Shown here: positions 1-7,654 of the stretch, piece by piece | How the letters are laid out: each line of letters begins with the position of its first letter | Numbering within the stretch: the stretch's first letter is position 1 | Assembly (NCBI GenBank): GCA_902464645.1 | Contig: CABQKL010000037.1 | Location: 1-16,526 of the forward strand | Direction of reading: 5' to 3' | DNA length: 16,526 nt | From: an uncultured Collinsella sp. | GTDB taxonomy: Bacteria > Actinomycetota > Coriobacteriia > Coriobacteriales > Coriobacteriaceae | Notes under the pieces: model-generated | What the model was told of the DNA's origin: nothing | The model's input: the letters and a program-made list of their open reading frames with translations, nothing else | Databases searched by the model: none | Program-made: the position numbers and the translations under genes

Positions 1-21
1 GACAACAAGAAAGGAATCTGC

Positions 22-1152
22 ATGTCTGAGTTTGCTGCCGGTCCTGCCGGTCGTATCGAGCGTGTCCGTGCCCTGATGGCCGAGCGCGGCTACGACGCCA
101 TCGTCGTGCGCGACGAGGCCAACCTCCGTTGGCTCACGGGCGTGAAGGGCGTCTTCGACTACACCTTCGAGTTCCCGCACGCCGCGTTTATTACGGCCGA
201 TCAGTGCCTGTTCCACACCGACTCGCGCTATCTCAACAGCTTTGAGGAGAACACGCCCGCCGGCAGCCCCTGGCTCTATGACATGGACGAGGGCACCATC
301 CCCGGTTGGGTCGCCGGCAAGATCGCGGCTAACAAGTGCCGTGTCTGCGCCGTCGAGGATGACATGCAGATTAACTTCTACCAGGGTATCCAGCGTGGTC
401 TGGAGGATCGCTCCGTCGCCTGCATGCTGCCGCTGATGCACGACGACATCCGCAAGATGCGCGCCATCAAGGATGCCGAGGAGATCGAGCTCATGCGCCA
501 TGCGCAGTCGATCACCGATTCCGCCTTCCAGCACATGCTCGGCTTTATTAAGCCCGGTATGACCGAGAAGCAGGTTCGCAACGAGCTCGAGAACTTTATG
601 TTCGCCAATGGCGCCGACAGCCTGGCCTTCGGCTCCATCGTGGCGAGCGGTCCCAACACCGCCAATCCGCATGCCGTCCCGAGCGACCGCGTGATCGAGA
701 AGGGCGACTTTGTCCTCATGGATTACGGCGCGGGCTACTGCGACTACCGCTCCGATATGACACGTACCGTCGTGATGGGTGAGCCCACCCAGGAGCAGCT
801 CGACCTGTACGCGCTCGTGCGCCGCACCCACGAGGAGTGCGTCGCCGCCATCCATCCGGGCGTCGAGGGCAACGACATTTTCAAGCTTTCCAAGAAGATC
901 ATCGGCGATGCCGGCTATGGCGATTACTACAACCATGGTCTGGGCCACGGCGTGGGCATCGACATCCACGAGCTGCCTAACTTCAACCGCAGCAAGAATA
1001 TCATCGAGGCCGGCTCGGTTATCACCATGGAGCCCGGCGTCTACCTGCCCGGCGTGGGCGGCGTGCGCCTGGAGGACTACGGCGTCGTCACCGAGAACGG
1101 CTATGAGCCCTTCACCAAGACCCCGCACGACCTGCACATTATCGATTGCTAA
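22..1152 (+). CDS. M24 family Xaa-Pro aminopeptidase/dipeptidase
   Basis: A cytosolic metallopeptidase that removes residues next to proline from peptides. The 376-residue length fits the short PepP/PepQ (YqhT) group. Residues about 12-130 look like the creatinase-type N-terminal domain and about 147-365 the pita-bread catalytic domain. All five expected metal ligands can be read: D234 and D245 (MDYGAGYCDYRSDMTRT), H309 (GLGHGVGIDIHELP), E337 (TMEPGVYLPG) and E351 (VRLEDYG). The ATG follows an AAAGGA ribosome-binding site at 10-15. A strong terminator separates it from efp, so it is probably a separate unit or the last gene of one that begins upstream. A yqhT-type peptidase next to efp is a conserved arrangement in Firmicutes. 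Aminopeptidase versus dipeptidase activity cannot be settled from the sequence. Confidence 0.93.
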   Translation: MSEFAAGPAGRIERVRALMAERGYDAIVVRDEANLRWLTGVKGVFDYTFEFPHAAFITADQCLFHTDSRYLNSFEENTPAGSPWLYDMDEGTIPGWVAGKIAANKCRVCAVEDDMQINFYQGIQRGLEDRSVACMLPLMHDDIRKMRAIKDAEEIELMRHAQSITDSAFQHMLGFIKPGMTEKQVRNELENFMFANGADSLAFGSIVASGPNTANPHAVPSDRVIEKGDFVLMDYGAGYCDYRSDMTRTVVMGEPTQEQLDLYALVRRTHEECVAAIHPGVEGNDIFKLSKKIIGDAGYGDYYNHGLGHGVGIDIHELPNFNRSKNIIEAGSVITMEPGVYLPGVGGVRLEDYGVVTENGYEPFTKTPHDLHIIDC

Positions 1153-1199
1153 TCCACTCCGGTAGATTTTGGGGCATGTCCCAAGAGTCCACTTAGGAG

Positions 1200-1242
1200 G
1201 CGGGGCGTCCGGAACGATTCGGGCGCCCCGCGTTCTCTTTTT
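1200..1242 (+). terminator. Rho-independent terminator after the Xaa-Pro peptidase
   Basis: GCGGGGCG (1200-1207) pairs perfectly with CGCCCCGC (1224-1231). Inner TCCG/CGGG pairing extends the stem to about 12 bp around the loop GAACGATT. The tract TTCTCTTTTT follows. Confidence 0.85.
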
Positions 1243-1273
1243 ATGCGCTCGCCGCAGCCGCCGTCTGCAAGTG

Positions 1274-1279
1274 TATAAT
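1274..1279 (+). promoter_or_regulatory. -10 box for the efp operon
   Basis: A perfect TATAAT lies 57 nt upstream of the efp start and just after the preceding terminator. No convincing -35 hexamer is present at 16-18 nt spacing. The predicted transcript would start near 1286 with a leader of about 50 nt. Confidence 0.55.
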
Positions 1280-1336
1280 TCCGCTCGTATGTAATTTGGA
1301 CGTTTGTGCGTCTAGCCAATAACAAGAAAGGTCGCT

Positions 1337-1900
1337 ATGCCTACTATCTCTACCGCCGACTTCAAGAACGGCCTCGGTCTCCGCATTAAGGACAAGGTCT
1401 ACACCATCGTCGAGTTCCAGCACGTCAAGCCGGGCAAGGGCGGCGCTTTCGTGCGCTACAAGACCCGCGACATCAAGAGCGGCCGCGTCGTCGAGAACAC
1501 CTGCAACGCCGGCACCAAGTTCGAGAGCGTCATGCTCACCACCCGTGAGTTCCAGTACCTCTACAACGACGGCGCCGACTACATCTTCATGGATAACGAG
1601 TCCTACGAGCAGGTTCCCGTTCCCGAGGATATGGTGGGCGAGAACGCCAAGTGGCTGCGCGAGAATGACACCTGCCAGCTGCTCTTCGCCGACGACGAGC
1701 TCATGGGCGTGACCCCGCCGATGTTCATCGAGACCACCATCGTCCAGACCGACCCGGGCTTCAAGGGCGATACCGTCCAGGGTTCCACCAAGCCGGCCAC
1801 CATCGACACCGGCGCTGTCATCCAGGTCCCCATGTACCTCAACGAGGGCGAGGTCATTAAGGTTGACACCCGCGACGGCAAGTTCGTCTCCCGCGTCTAG
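1337..1900 (+). CDS. efp: Translation elongation factor P
   Basis: EF-P binds between the P and E sites of the ribosome and relieves stalling at polyproline stretches. The 187-residue length is typical, with an N-terminal KOW-like domain (about 1-64) followed by two OB-fold domains. The tip loop that reaches the peptidyl-transferase centre reads HVKPGKGGAF, with Lys34 at the position modified in E. coli. The ATG is preceded by AAGAAAGG. It heads the run of genes down to recN, 24 nt before the asp23-family gene. No modification enzyme (EpmA/EpmB or an aminopentanol pathway) is visible in the window, so the state of Lys34 is unknown. Confidence 0.98.
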   Translation: MPTISTADFKNGLGLRIKDKVYTIVEFQHVKPGKGGAFVRYKTRDIKSGRVVENTCNAGTKFESVMLTTREFQYLYNDGADYIFMDNESYEQVPVPEDMVGENAKWLRENDTCQLLFADDELMGVTPPMFIETTIVQTDPGFKGDTVQGSTKPATIDTGAVIQVPMYLNEGEVIKVDTRDGKFVSRV

Positions 1901-1924
1901 CAACCAACTCTTCTAGGAGGACTC

Positions 1925-2287
1925 ATGCCCCAGGAAATCAAGATTGACGGCATCGGCATTTCGCCCGATGTTCTGACCGCCATCGTCTCGCGCGCCGTCA
2001 CGGATGTCGAGGGCATCGCCTCCGTGGGCGTCAAGGACCTTGCCACCAACCTTGTCTCCATGATGCTTTCGTCCAAGGCCCCGGCTTCCGAGCCGGCGGT
2101 CGAGGCCGAGGTCATCGGCGACAAGCTTGCACTTACCGTGCGCGTCGTGGTGTTCTTTGGCTATCCGTTCAAGAAACTCGCCGAGGCCGTTCGCGCCGCC
2201 GTGGTCGCCGCCATCGATGCCCAGGTGGGCGTCGAGGTCGAGCGCGTTGACGTTTGCATCGACGGCCTCGTTTTCCCCAAGGAGTAA
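1925..2287 (+). CDS. Asp23/Gls24 family protein (YqhY-like)
   Basis: A 120-residue protein without a signal peptide or membrane segment, recognised as Asp23/Gls24 (DUF322) by its small alternating beta/alpha pattern: ISPDVLTAIVSRAVTDVEGI near the start, and VRVVVFFGYPFKKLAEAV followed by VEVERVDVCIDGLVFP at the end. In Bacillus subtilis the paralog YqhY is encoded directly before nusB and is functionally tied to acetyl-CoA carboxylase. The same asp23-nusB adjacency is kept here, although accB and accC are missing. An excellent TAGGAGG ribosome-binding site precedes the ATG. The molecular function is not known; the YqhY assignment rests on position and family. Confidence 0.88.
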   Translation: MPQEIKIDGIGISPDVLTAIVSRAVTDVEGIASVGVKDLATNLVSMMLSSKAPASEPAVEAEVIGDKLALTVRVVVFFGYPFKKLAEAVRAAVVAAIDAQVGVEVERVDVCIDGLVFPKE

Positions 2288-2290
2288 CCT

Positions 2291-2875
2291 TTGAGCCTTA
2301 AGGTTTATCGCGGGCGTACGCTTGCCCGCAGTCAGGCGCTGCAGCTGCTGTTCCAGGCCGAGGCCACGGACAGCCCGCTCGAGCGCGTCCTCGAGGGCGA
2401 TTTCCTGATCTCGAAGGGTCCCCTCGATCCCTACGCGCTGGAGCTATGCCGCGGTGCCTATGAGCACATCGATCGCATCGACTGCGCCCTGCGCTCCGTC
2501 GCCAAGAACTGGGATCTTATGCGCATGCCCGGCGCCGACCGCAATCTGCTGCGTATCGCCGTCTACGAGATGCGCTTCCTCACCGACGAGGAGGTTTCGG
2601 ACGCCATCGTGATTAACGAGGCTGTCGAGCTTGCCAAGGCCTATGGCACCGATCAGTCCGCGTCGTTTGTCAACGGCGTGCTCGGTAAGATTGCTCGTAG
2701 TGAGGAGCTGCCGGGCGAGGACCTGTATCAGGAGCTGCTGGCCGAGGACCGTGCCCGCGAGGAGGCCCAGGCTGCCGAGGCTGCCGCCAAGGTTGCCGCC
2801 GCTCAGGCTGCGGCCGGCGTTCTCGACGAGGGTGCCGAGGTCGCCGAGGCCGAGACCGGTACCGTCGAGGAGTAG
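2291..2875 (+). CDS. nusB: Transcription antitermination factor NusB
   Basis: NusB binds boxA RNA together with NusE (S10) and supports rRNA antitermination. Residues about 6-150 form the all-helical NusB domain, with the opening RTLARSQALQLLFQAE and the C-terminal helix signature INEAVELAKAYGTDQSASFV followed by NGVLGKIA. The start codon is TTG at 2291, supported by AAGGAG at 2279-2284 with a 6-nt spacer; no in-frame ATG is available before the domain. That ribosome-binding site overlaps the end of the asp23-family gene, which suggests translational coupling. At 194 residues it is longer than typical NusB (about 130-150 residues) because of a C-terminal tail of about 45 residues rich in Ala and Glu. 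Confidence 0.95.
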   Translation: MSLKVYRGRTLARSQALQLLFQAEATDSPLERVLEGDFLISKGPLDPYALELCRGAYEHIDRIDCALRSVAKNWDLMRMPGADRNLLRIAVYEMRFLTDEEVSDAIVINEAVELAKAYGTDQSASFVNGVLGKIARSEELPGEDLYQELLAEDRAREEAQAAEAAAKVAAAQAAAGVLDEGAEVAEAETGTVEE

Positions 2876-2877
2876 CC

Positions 2878-3144
2878 ATGCCAGAGGGTTCCGTCCGCAA
2901 CTTCGACGAGATTTCGGACCGCTTGGACCAGATCATCGCGACCGTTCGCTCCAAGGATACGTCCTTAGAGCGTTCGCTCGATCTGTTTGACGAGGCGATT
3001 GAGCTCGGCTCCCGTGCGGTCGACATGGTCGATAAGTTTGAGCTGACGCCTCGCGAGGCGGATAAGCTCGAGCAGGAATACGATGAGGATGCGGCAAACG
3101 AATCCATGGATAGCCAGGCCGCGTCTCCGGATACGAATGGTTGA
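2878..3144 (+). CDS. xseB: Exodeoxyribonuclease VII small subunit
   Basis: An 88-residue protein matching XseB, the small helical subunit that joins XseA to make exonuclease VII, a single-strand DNA exonuclease. The characteristic heptad-rich pattern is visible at residues about 8-65 (NFDEISDRLDQIIATV, then SLERSLDLFDEAIELG). The last 25 or so residues are an acidic, low-complexity tail. It starts 2 nt after nusB, and its TGA overlaps the tlyA start in the sequence TTGATG, so translation is probably coupled on both sides. xseA normally sits directly upstream but is absent here. Small size makes the family call a little less secure than its neighbours. Confidence 0.85.
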   Translation: MPEGSVRNFDEISDRLDQIIATVRSKDTSLERSLDLFDEAIELGSRAVDMVDKFELTPREADKLEQEYDEDAANESMDSQAASPDTNG

Positions 3145-3956
3145 TGGCATTCATGAAACGCGTGCGTCTTGATGACGAACTGATTTCACAGGGCATCTGC
3201 GCCGATCGCGCGGATGCCCTTCGCACTCTTATGGCCGGCTTGGTCTCGAGTGGCGGCGAGCGTTTAACCTCGCCGGGCCTTAAGGTGACGCCCGGTCTGC
3301 CCCTGCACGTTAAGGGCCGTATTCCCTACGTGGGGCGCGGCGGGCTCAAGCTCGAGGGCGCGCTCGATGCGTTTGGGATCGATCCGACGGACTTTGCTTG
3401 CCTCGATGTGGGATGCTCCACGGGCGGCTTTACCGATTGCCTGCTCAAGCGCGGCGCCGCCACAGTTGTTTCGGTCGATGTGGGTCGCGCCCAGTTTGAT
3501 TGGTCACTGCGCCAAGACGAGCGCGTGACGCTCCACGAGCGCACCAACGTGACTCAGCTGCCCGAGCTTGGCTACCGTGGCGCTATCGACCTGGCCGTGT
3601 GTGATGTGTCGTTTACGAGTATCGCGAATATCATCGACGCCGTGATGGCGTGCCTGAAGCCCTCGGGTTCGTTTTGTACGCTCGTGAAGCCCCAGTTTGA
3701 GGCGCCGGCTGCGCTGGTGGGCGAGGGCGGTATCGTGACCGACCCCGCCGTCCGCCGCGATACGCTCGTGGCGGCGATTGAACTCTTTGCCGCCAAGGGC
3801 CTGTTCCCGCTCGACGTGTGCGTGTCGCCCATCCATGGCGCCAAGGGCAACGTTGAGTTTTTCCTGTACGGCACGAGGTTTGCCCCCGGCGACCGCACCG
3901 ACGACGAGCTGCAATCCCAGGTATCGGTTTTGAGCGAGAAAGCTGCAACGCTATGA
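3144..3956 (+). CDS. tlyA: TlyA-type rRNA 2'-O-ribose methyltransferase
   Basis: TlyA uses S-adenosylmethionine to methylate cytidine 2'-OH groups in 16S and/or 23S rRNA; in mycobacteria this creates the capreomycin target. An S4 RNA-binding domain (about 5-65, RLDDELISQGICADRADALR) is followed by an FtsJ-like methyltransferase domain. The SAM motif is DVGCSTGGFTDCLL (88-101). With the ATG at 3144, the catalytic tetrad falls at K69 (RGGLK), D154 (CDVSF), K182 (LVKPQF) and E238 (GNVEFF). These are the numbers I recall for M. tuberculosis TlyA. Alternative starts are TTG 3141 and ATG 3153; none has a strong ribosome-binding site, and overlap with the xseB stop favours 3144. It overlaps nadK by 4 nt. 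Older names call this family haemolysin A. Confidence 0.95.
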   Translation: MAFMKRVRLDDELISQGICADRADALRTLMAGLVSSGGERLTSPGLKVTPGLPLHVKGRIPYVGRGGLKLEGALDAFGIDPTDFACLDVGCSTGGFTDCLLKRGAATVVSVDVGRAQFDWSLRQDERVTLHERTNVTQLPELGYRGAIDLAVCDVSFTSIANIIDAVMACLKPSGSFCTLVKPQFEAPAALVGEGGIVTDPAVRRDTLVAAIELFAAKGLFPLDVCVSPIHGAKGNVEFFLYGTRFAPGDRTDDELQSQVSVLSEKAATL

Positions 3957-4813
3957 AGGTCTTTCTGGTTCCCAATTACTACAAACAAGAGGCGGTCGAG
4001 AGCGGCCTGATGCTCGAGCTTTGGCTTTCGCGCCAGGGCTACGAGGTCGCATGGGCTGCCGATCAGCGCTCCAAGATCCAGAGTACGCCCGATGTTGACG
4101 ATGCCGACCTGGTCATTACGCTCGGCGGCGACGGTACGCTGCTGCGCGCCGCCCGCATTCTTAACTACCGCGAGATTCCCATTTTGGGTCTTTCCTATGG
4201 TCATTTGGGTTTTTTGACGGCCGCGAGCCCCGAGGAGCGCGACATTTTGCAGGTCGTGAGCGATGCCCTGTCCGGTGAGCTCCATGTGAGCCGCCGCGCT
4301 ACCATCGCCGCCGATATCGTCTCGGTGCGCGAAGACGGCACGAAGGATGTCGTGCGCACGTTTGCCCTCAACGATATGGCGCTTACGCGCGGACCCCTGT
4401 CCGATATGGTCGAGTTCGACATCACGGTGTCCGGCCATCATATCGACCGCCTGCGTGGCGACGGCGTGGTTGTATCGACGGCGACCGGCTCCACCGGCTA
4501 CGCGCTTTCCGCCGGCGGCCCCATCGTCAGCCCCGATTACACGGGCATGGTCTGCGTGCCCATCGCCCCGCATACCATTCAGGCTCGCGCCTTTTTGACC
4601 TCGCCGAGCGATGTCGTCGAGATCTTTATGTCCGATGATCGCCCGAGCGTGCCGGCGATTGCCATCGATGGACAATTTATTACCTGCGATGGCACGGTCG
4701 AGAGCGTGGCCGTGCGTCGTGGTCCCGGAGATGTGCTACTGCTGGATTACGGCCCCGAGAGCTTCTATAACTCTGTGAGCCGCGTGTTCTACGGAGTGCG
4801 TCATGATCGATGA
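3953..4813 (+). CDS. nadK: NAD kinase
   Basis: This enzyme phosphorylates NAD to NADP with ATP or polyphosphate in the cytosol. The diagnostic GGDGT is at residues 58-62 (ITLGGDGTLLRAAR). It is followed by GLSYGHLGFL, the NDMAL motif and the glycine-rich NAD-binding segment DGVVVSTATGSTGYALSAGG. Its 286 residues match the family. The start overlaps the tlyA stop as ATGA, and the end overlaps recN by 11 nt. tlyA-nadK-recN is a known actinobacterial order, also found in mycobacteria. The usual GVNxGxLGFL motif reads GLSYGHLGFL here, a mild variation. Confidence 0.97.
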   Translation: MKVFLVPNYYKQEAVESGLMLELWLSRQGYEVAWAADQRSKIQSTPDVDDADLVITLGGDGTLLRAARILNYREIPILGLSYGHLGFLTAASPEERDILQVVSDALSGELHVSRRATIAADIVSVREDGTKDVVRTFALNDMALTRGPLSDMVEFDITVSGHHIDRLRGDGVVVSTATGSTGYALSAGGPIVSPDYTGMVCVPIAPHTIQARAFLTSPSDVVEIFMSDDRPSVPAIAIDGQFITCDGTVESVAVRRGPGDVLLLDYGPESFYNSVSRVFYGVRHDR

Positions 4814-6431
4814 GCTGCAGGTTTCCAACATTGCACTCATTCGCGAGGCGACGTTGGTGCCGAGCGCGGGTCTAACGGTTCTGACCGGAGAAACCGGCGC
4901 CGGTAAGACCGCGCTGCTCTCGGCGCTCAAGCTCATTTTGGGCGAGCGCGCGGATTCGTCGACGGTGCGCGAGGGCGAGACGCTTGCCAGCGTCGAGGCG
5001 CGTCTGTTTGACGGACCGCACGACGCGGAGGGCTTCACCGTGCAGCGCAGCCTTTCTGCCGAGGGCCGCAGCCGCGTAAAAATTGACGGCCGCATCGCCA
5101 GCGTGCGCGAGCTTTCGGGGCGCGTTGGCGTGATGATGGATCTTTGCGGCCAGCACGAGCACCAGCGCCTGCTCGACCCGGCGCATCATGTTGCCATGGT
5201 CGATGCCTGGGCAGGGCGCCCGGCGCTCGAGGCGCTCGAGCACTACCGTGCTTGCTTTAAGGCATCGCGTGCGGCTGCCAAGGAGGTCCGTCGCGTCGAA
5301 GAGGCCTCGCGTGCGCAGGGGAGTCGCGTTGAGGAGGCGCGCTTCGCCCTGGAGCGCATCGCCGAGGTCGACCCCAAGCCGGGTGAGTATGAGGAGCTCG
5401 AGGAGCTGCTGCCGCGCTCCGAGCATGCTGAGGTGTTGGTGGCCACGGCCAACGATGCCCATGCGATGCTTGCTGCCGAGGGGGGAGCACTCGATGCCGT
5501 GAACAGTGCCGTGGCGGAGCTTTCCCGCATGGCTGCCGTCGATCGCAAGCTGGGCGACATTGCCGATGCGCTTTCGGATGCCTGCATCTCGCTTGAGGAT
5601 TGTGCCAACGAGCTGCGTACCTATCGCGATGGGGTCGCCTTCGATCCGCGCGAGCTGGCTCGTATGCGCGAGCGCTATTCCGATCTTAAGGCCCTACTGC
5701 GTCAGTGGGGACCCACCATGGACGATGTCTTTGCTATGCGCGACCGCTCACAAGAGCTGTTGTCGCTGGTCGATGATGATGATGAGCGGATCAAGAAGGC
5801 TCGCGAGGCGCTCGGGTGTGCCGAACGCGAGCTTTTTGCTGCTGCCAAGGCGCTTAAACGCGTGCGGAATACCGCAGCCCCCCGCTTTTGCCACGAGGTT
5901 GGCCGTCAGATGGCGCGCTTGGAGATGGGCGACGCCGAGCTCGTTTGGGAGTCGCGCGATCTTCCGCGTGCCGAATGGACGCTGGCGGGGCCTTCGAGCT
6001 ATGAGCTTTTGTATCGCAGTGGTGCCGGATTGACGCCGCGCCCCCTGCGCCGCATTGCGTCGGGCGGCGAGCTGAGCCGCGTCATGCTGGCGGGTAAGGT
6101 CGTTCTCGGTAACGCGGACGGCGTGGATACGCTGGTGTTCGACGAGGTCGATGCCGGTGTCGGCGGCTCTACAGCACGTGCCCTCGCGAGCGTGCTGGCA
6201 GATCTCGCCGCTACGCATCAGGTGATTGTCGTAACCCACCTGGCGCAGGTCGCCGTCATGGCCGACAAACACTACGTGGTGAGCAAAGAGCCCGGCGACG
6301 TTCCCCAGACGCATCTGGATGAGGTGGCCGGGGGCGCCCGCATCGCAGAGATCGCCCGCATGCTGAGCGGCGATCAATCGGAGGCAAGCCTGGCGCACGC
6401 CAAGCAGATGCTGGAAGAGGCTCGAGGTTAG
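4803..6431 (+). CDS. recN: DNA repair protein RecN
   Basis: An SMC-like ATPase that acts early in double-strand break repair. The 542-residue length is near the usual 550. Walker A is GETGAGKT (29-36), with Thr rather than the more common Ser at its end. The CGQHEHQRLL segment follows, then about 200 residues of charged helical coiled coil (roughly 155-360). The ABC signature SGGELSR (420-426), Walker B LVFDEVDAGVGG (D447, E448) and the switch motif VTHLAQVAVMAD complete the head. GGAG upstream of the ATG lies inside nadK. It is the last gene of the operon and faces the convergent rpiR-type gene across a shared terminator. Confidence 0.97.
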   Translation: MIDELQVSNIALIREATLVPSAGLTVLTGETGAGKTALLSALKLILGERADSSTVREGETLASVEARLFDGPHDAEGFTVQRSLSAEGRSRVKIDGRIASVRELSGRVGVMMDLCGQHEHQRLLDPAHHVAMVDAWAGRPALEALEHYRACFKASRAAAKEVRRVEEASRAQGSRVEEARFALERIAEVDPKPGEYEELEELLPRSEHAEVLVATANDAHAMLAAEGGALDAVNSAVAELSRMAAVDRKLGDIADALSDACISLEDCANELRTYRDGVAFDPRELARMRERYSDLKALLRQWGPTMDDVFAMRDRSQELLSLVDDDDERIKKAREALGCAERELFAAAKALKRVRNTAAPRFCHEVGRQMARLEMGDAELVWESRDLPRAEWTLAGPSSYELLYRSGAGLTPRPLRRIASGGELSRVMLAGKVVLGNADGVDTLVFDEVDAGVGGSTARALASVLADLAATHQVIVVTHLAQVAVMADKHYVVSKEPGDVPQTHLDEVAGGARIAEIARMLSGDQSEASLAHAKQMLEEARG

Positions 6432-6508
6432 AACGAGCCGACAGTGTTGACGGGGACAAAATATCAGCAATTGTTGCACCGCCACTTGCTTGTCTGGCCC
6501 GACCGTCA

Positions 6509-6660
6509 AAAACTATGTCGGTTTACTACGATGAATCGGCGTAGCTCGAGCACAACTAAAATTGTAAAAAGAAAACCGCAGGTAGAACCCCTGCGGTTTT
6601 CTTTTAAAACACGACGTGGTCGCATATTCCGATTTCATCGTAGTAAACCGGCATAGTTTT
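6509..6660 (+). repeat. Long imperfect inverted repeat between recN and the RpiR-type gene
   Basis: The left arm (6509-6539) and right arm (6629-6660) are reverse complements over 31-32 nt. They differ by one substitution (TATGTCGG versus TATGCCGG) and one 1-nt indel (GATGAATCGG versus GATGAAATCGG). The common core is CGGTTTACTACGATGA. The arms enclose a bidirectional terminator. Outside them GGGGAC occurs on both sides in inverted orientation (6452-6457 and, as GTCCCC, about 6679-6684), so the unit could be a small MITE-like element. No open reading frame of note lies inside. Confidence 0.8.
6567..6605. terminator. Bidirectional terminator between convergent recN and the RpiR-type gene
   Basis: AAAAGAAAACCGCAGG (6567-6582) is the perfect reverse complement of CCTGCGGTTTTCTTTT (6590-6605), with the loop TAGAACC. 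The A-rich and T-rich flanks give a U-tract in both directions, as suits two converging genes. Confidence 0.9.
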
Positions 6661-6693
6661 ATCGGAATGGTACATAACGTCCCCTGATAAAAC

Positions 6694-7551
6694 CTACTCC
6701 ACGACCTTATCCGGCTGGATGAGCTCCTCGTAGTAGCTGATATGCTCGCGGGCGTCTTCAATCTCGGGCAGCAGGAAGTTGTAGATAACCTCGATTATCA
6801 TCGTGGCACTCATCTTGGAGAACGCAAAGTCACCCGTGGTGAGCAGTGCCTCGTGGTTCACAGTATTAAAGGTGTAGTCGGCCAGGCGAGCAAGCGGGGA
6901 CTTGCTGTCGCTGCTGATGACGACAACGGTGGCGCCACAGCCGCGAGCCGCTTTTGCCATGCGATTCAGTCGACGCGACTTGCCGGAGTTCGAGATCAGC
7001 ACGATGACATCTCCGGGGCGCAGCGTAATCGCAAAACCAATCGAGGTCTCGCTGATGGTGCTTGCCATACAGCGAAGGCCCAACTGCGAAAACTTAAACG
7101 TCGCGTCGAGCGCGACGGCGTTGGTGTTGCCTACGGCAGCAAACTCGATAGCCCCTGCGTTCTTAAACGCGTGCACGACGGCTGCCAACGTGTCGTGGTC
7201 AATGCCATCGATAGTCGCATTAAGCTCGCTTACCTTGGCAGCGAGAATATTCTTGAGGCTCTGCTCCATATTGTCGAACGAGACCTCGTCGGTGAGGCCT
7301 TCATTGCGCTGGCTTTCCAGATCGCGCGCTAGTGAAAACTGGAAACTGCGAAAACTGCCAAAACCCAGTTTGCGGCAGAAGCGCGAGACGGTTGCCTCGG
7401 AGGTTGCAGCGGCGCGCGAAAGCTGAGCGGCTGTCAGACGCGGGGCCTCGGACTGGTGCTCTAGGATATAGTCGACAATGCGCTGCTCGGACTCGCTGTA
7501 CCCCCTGTGCATACTAATAAGGGAGAGTGCGCTCTTGCTGCTATCGGACAT
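6694..7551 (-). CDS. RpiR family transcriptional regulator (HTH + SIS)
   Basis: A 285-residue sugar-phosphate-responsive regulator. The N-terminal HTH_6 domain contains the recognition helix region LTAAQLSRAAATSEATVSRF (39-58) followed by CRKLGF. The C-terminal half is an SIS phosphosugar-binding domain with VIVLISNSGKSRRLNRM and VVVISSDSKSPLARLADYTF. I chose the ATG at 7551, giving MSDSSKSAL, because AGGAG stands 8 nt before it. Longer starts at 7572 and 7632 lack such support, and 7632 would lie upstream of the predicted -10 box. It diverges from the fructose PTS permease gene, so control of that locus by fructose-1-phosphate or a related phosphosugar is a reasonable inference, not shown. 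Confidence 0.93.
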   Translation of the reverse strand: MSDSSKSALSLISMHRGYSESEQRIVDYILEHQSEAPRLTAAQLSRAAATSEATVSRFCRKLGFGSFRSFQFSLARDLESQRNEGLTDEVSFDNMEQSLKNILAAKVSELNATIDGIDHDTLAAVVHAFKNAGAIEFAAVGNTNAVALDATFKFSQLGLRCMASTISETSIGFAITLRPGDVIVLISNSGKSRRLNRMAKAARGCGATVVVISSDSKSPLARLADYTFNTVNHEALLTTGDFAFSKMSATMIIEVIYNFLLPEIEDAREHISYYEELIQPDKVVE

Positions 7552-7600
7552 GGGATGGCTCCTGGCTGGCATGAAAATCGGACTTGTTTTGTAATGTCGT

Positions 7601-7606
7601 AGTATA
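7601..7606 (-). promoter_or_regulatory. -10 box for the RpiR-type regulator gene
   Basis: On the minus strand the sequence reads TATACT, 5/6 to consensus, 49 nt before the ATG. The -35 region is weak. The box sits at the centre of a TTGTAAT-N23-ATTACAA inverted repeat (7589-7595 / 7619-7625), a suitable place for autoregulation. Confidence 0.45.
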
Positions 7607-7654
7607 CGGGCATTTTCAATTACAAGATACACCTTGCCGTTTCAATAGTTGATG

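Noticed and set aside
7552..7632. Longer N-terminus for the RpiR-type regulator.
   Set aside because: AGGAG 8 nt before 7551 supports the shorter start, and the -10 box at 7601-7606 lies inside the longer frame.
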